Source of the DNA: Natronomonas sp.
Lineage (GTDB): Archaea; Halobacteriota; Halobacteria; Halobacteriales; Haloarculaceae
Direction: 5' to 3'
DNA: 6,498 bases
Assembly (NCBI GenBank): GCA_007135435.1
Contig: SLIW01000273.1
Span: forward strand, 1-6,498
The translations under genes and the position numbers were made by a program. The stretch's first letter is position 1. Each line of letters opens with the position of its first letter. Shown here piece by piece: positions 5,523-6,498 of this stretch. The notes below the pieces were generated by a model. The model was not told the origin of the DNA and did not search any database. It was given only the letters and a program-made list of their open reading frames with translations.

Positions 5523-5735
5523 TCAGAGCGAGATAATCACCGCTATCACCCCTCCGACGACGGCCAGCGCGCCGACGATGGCGACGGTGAACACCAGCAT
5601 GTACCCGACGGTCATCCCGACCGTCCGGAAGTCCCGCGGCTTCCCGACCAGCCAGCCGGCGAACATGAGGTACACCGGTAGCATCACGATGCCGAAGATG
5701 ACGACGATTCCGATGTGTTCGAGGGCGTGCGTCAT
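5523..5735 (-). CDS. 70-residue two-helix membrane protein coupled to the NrfD-like gene
   Basis: Small integral membrane protein of unknown function. Two hydrophobic helices (about residues 8-30 and 43-69) are joined by a short basic loop, GKPRDFR (31-37), and the protein ends almost directly after the second helix. By the positive-inside rule the loop is cytoplasmic and both ends face outward (inference). Its ATG overlaps the TGA of the NrfD-like gene as ATGA, and GGAGGTGA lies ten bases before the start, inside that gene. This tight coupling points to a small accessory subunit of the NrfD-containing complex, comparable in role to the small membrane subunits of other respiratory complexes. 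I do not recognise a named family. The composition is uniformly hydrophobic in this frame only, so it is very likely real. Confidence 0.82.
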   Translation of the reverse strand: MTHALEHIGIVVIFGIVMLPVYLMFAGWLVGKPRDFRTVGMTVGYMLVFTVAIVGALAVVGGVIAVIISL

Positions 5736-6498
5736 GGGTGGTTCACCTCCCCGGTGTCGCGCTCGCCGTCGGGGTCGGACACATTTTCAGTGCCGGTTCT
5801 GGACTCCACTGGCCCTTCGTCAGCTCGGCGGGTGCTGGGATCGGTGGGGCCGCTCGCCGCACTGGCCTGGCGGTTGGCGGTCGGTCCGACCTCCAGATCG
5901 ACCATCGGGATGATCTTCGAGATCACGACGAAGCCGAGGCCCACCACGACGATGGAGCCGAGCACGAGGGACCACTCCACCCAGCTGGGGAAGTACGTCC
6001 CGGTGGGGTAGAGGTTCGACAGCGGCGGGAACGATGGGTGCATCAACCCCTCGACGATGAACATCACCTTCTTGTTCAGGATGGAGACCGCGACGACGAA
6101 CGAGGCCACCACCAGTCCAGGGATGCTAAAGAAGGTGTCGGGCCAGGTGATCTGGGCACCGAAGTAGAGGAGCGACAGGACCAGCCCCGCGACCGCCAGC
6201 CAGAAGAACGGCAACACGAGGACGGTCTGGGTGAGCTCACCGACGTGTGCCGGTGCGAGGTAGATTCCGGTCAGAACGTCGTGGACGACGAACCAGATGG
6301 TGGCGAGGGTGAGCAGCCCCAGGACCTTGGTGAGGTCGACGAAAATGTCGTCGCCGATGATGTCATGCCAGTCGTAGGCGTAGCGGAACGCGGCGATGGT
6401 GATCACGACGAACGCCATGGCCGAGGTCAGTGACTCGACGAGCATCGATGGACCCGCCGCCGCGCCGTACCACCCGGGCTGCGCGCCGACCAGCCCGA
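5732..6498 (-). CDS. Second NrfD/PsrC/ActC-like membrane subunit (5' end off the right edge)
   Basis: C-terminal 254 residues of a quinone-interacting membrane protein; the reading frame is open to the right edge, so the true start is outside. ATG 6445 is internal, because family sequence (PGWYGAAAGP, residues 7-16 of the visible part) continues upstream of it. Five helices are visible, near 22-42, 55-79, 94-113, 122-150 and 173-198. PSWVEW (170-175) followed by SKIIPMVDLE (193-202) matches the ending I recall for ActC-type proteins. By eye about two in five residues over some 75 positions match the NrfD-like protein at 1-1111, including PGW-GA--GP, LTSA, YDW, DDI and TG-Y, so the two are paralogues. 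A polar tail of about 53 residues, rich in Ser, Thr, Asp and Glu, follows the last helix and is unusual. The TGA overlaps the ATG of the next gene. Confidence 0.93.
   Translation of the reverse strand, partial: GLVGAQPGWYGAAAGPSMLVESLTSAMAFVVITIAAFRYAYDWHDIIGDDIFVDLTKVLGLLTLATIWFVVHDVLTGIYLAPAHVGELTQTVLVLPFFWLAVAGLVLSLLYFGAQITWPDTFFSIPGLVVASFVVAVSILNKKVMFIVEGLMHPSFPPLSNLYPTGTYFPSWVEWSLVLGSIVVVGLGFVVISKIIPMVDLEVGPTANRQASAASGPTDPSTRRADEGPVESRTGTENVSDPDGERDTGEVNHP
5743..5750 (-). promoter_or_regulatory. Shine-Dalgarno for the 70-residue membrane protein
   Basis: The minus strand reads GGAGGTGA, ten bases before the ATG at 5735 and within the final codons of the NrfD-like gene. It is the same octamer as before the iron-sulfur gene and supports this start. 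Confidence 0.65.

Noticed and set aside
5738..6433. Plus-strand frame of 231 codons opposite the second NrfD-like gene
   Set aside because: It is an antisense shadow rich in Asp, Glu, His and Arg with no recognisable fold.

Overview
The window looks like chromosomal or megaplasmid DNA from a halophilic archaeon (class Halobacteria). It is GC-rich, its soluble proteins are strongly acidic, and secretion signals are of the Tat type. One lipoprotein has a Tat signal plus lipobox, one regulator carries the bacterio-opsin-activator type helix-turn-helix (HTH_10), and ribosome binding sites read GGAGGTGA, the archaeal anti-SD complement. This assignment is inferred from composition and family content; no rRNA or other taxonomic marker is present.

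Layout, left to right. (1) 1-2577, minus strand: a respiratory module in which a four-cluster ferredoxin-type iron-sulfur protein (1111-2577) is followed, with a 1-base stop/start overlap, by an NrfD/PsrC/ActC-like quinone-interacting membrane protein that runs off the left edge. (2) 2578-2973: a divergent intergenic region with inverted and direct repeats. (3) 2974-3462, plus strand: a DUF411 (CopG-type, copper-associated) Tat lipoprotein, the only plus-strand gene. (4) 3636-3950, minus: a small two-helix membrane protein with an acidic tail. (5) 4313-4675, minus: a winged-helix regulator, followed upstream by a gene-poor stretch. (6) 5052-5426, minus: a minimal HTH_10 regulator. (7) 5523-6498, minus: a 70-residue two-helix membrane protein coupled by an ATGA overlap to a second NrfD/ActC-like protein, whose N-terminal half lies beyond the right edge.

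Working model (inference): two paralogous quinone/electron-transfer membrane modules of the complex iron-sulfur molybdoenzyme or alternative-complex-III kind lie side by side, with two regulators and a periplasmic copper-type lipoprotein between them. The iron-sulfur protein would pass electrons between an NrfD-bound menaquinone site and an extracytoplasmic catalytic partner. No catalytic (molybdopterin or cytochrome) subunit is in view, so substrate and direction of electron flow cannot be assigned. The oddest features are a folded-looking domain of about 120 residues placed before the Tat signal of the iron-sulfur protein, and the small membrane protein coupled to the second NrfD.
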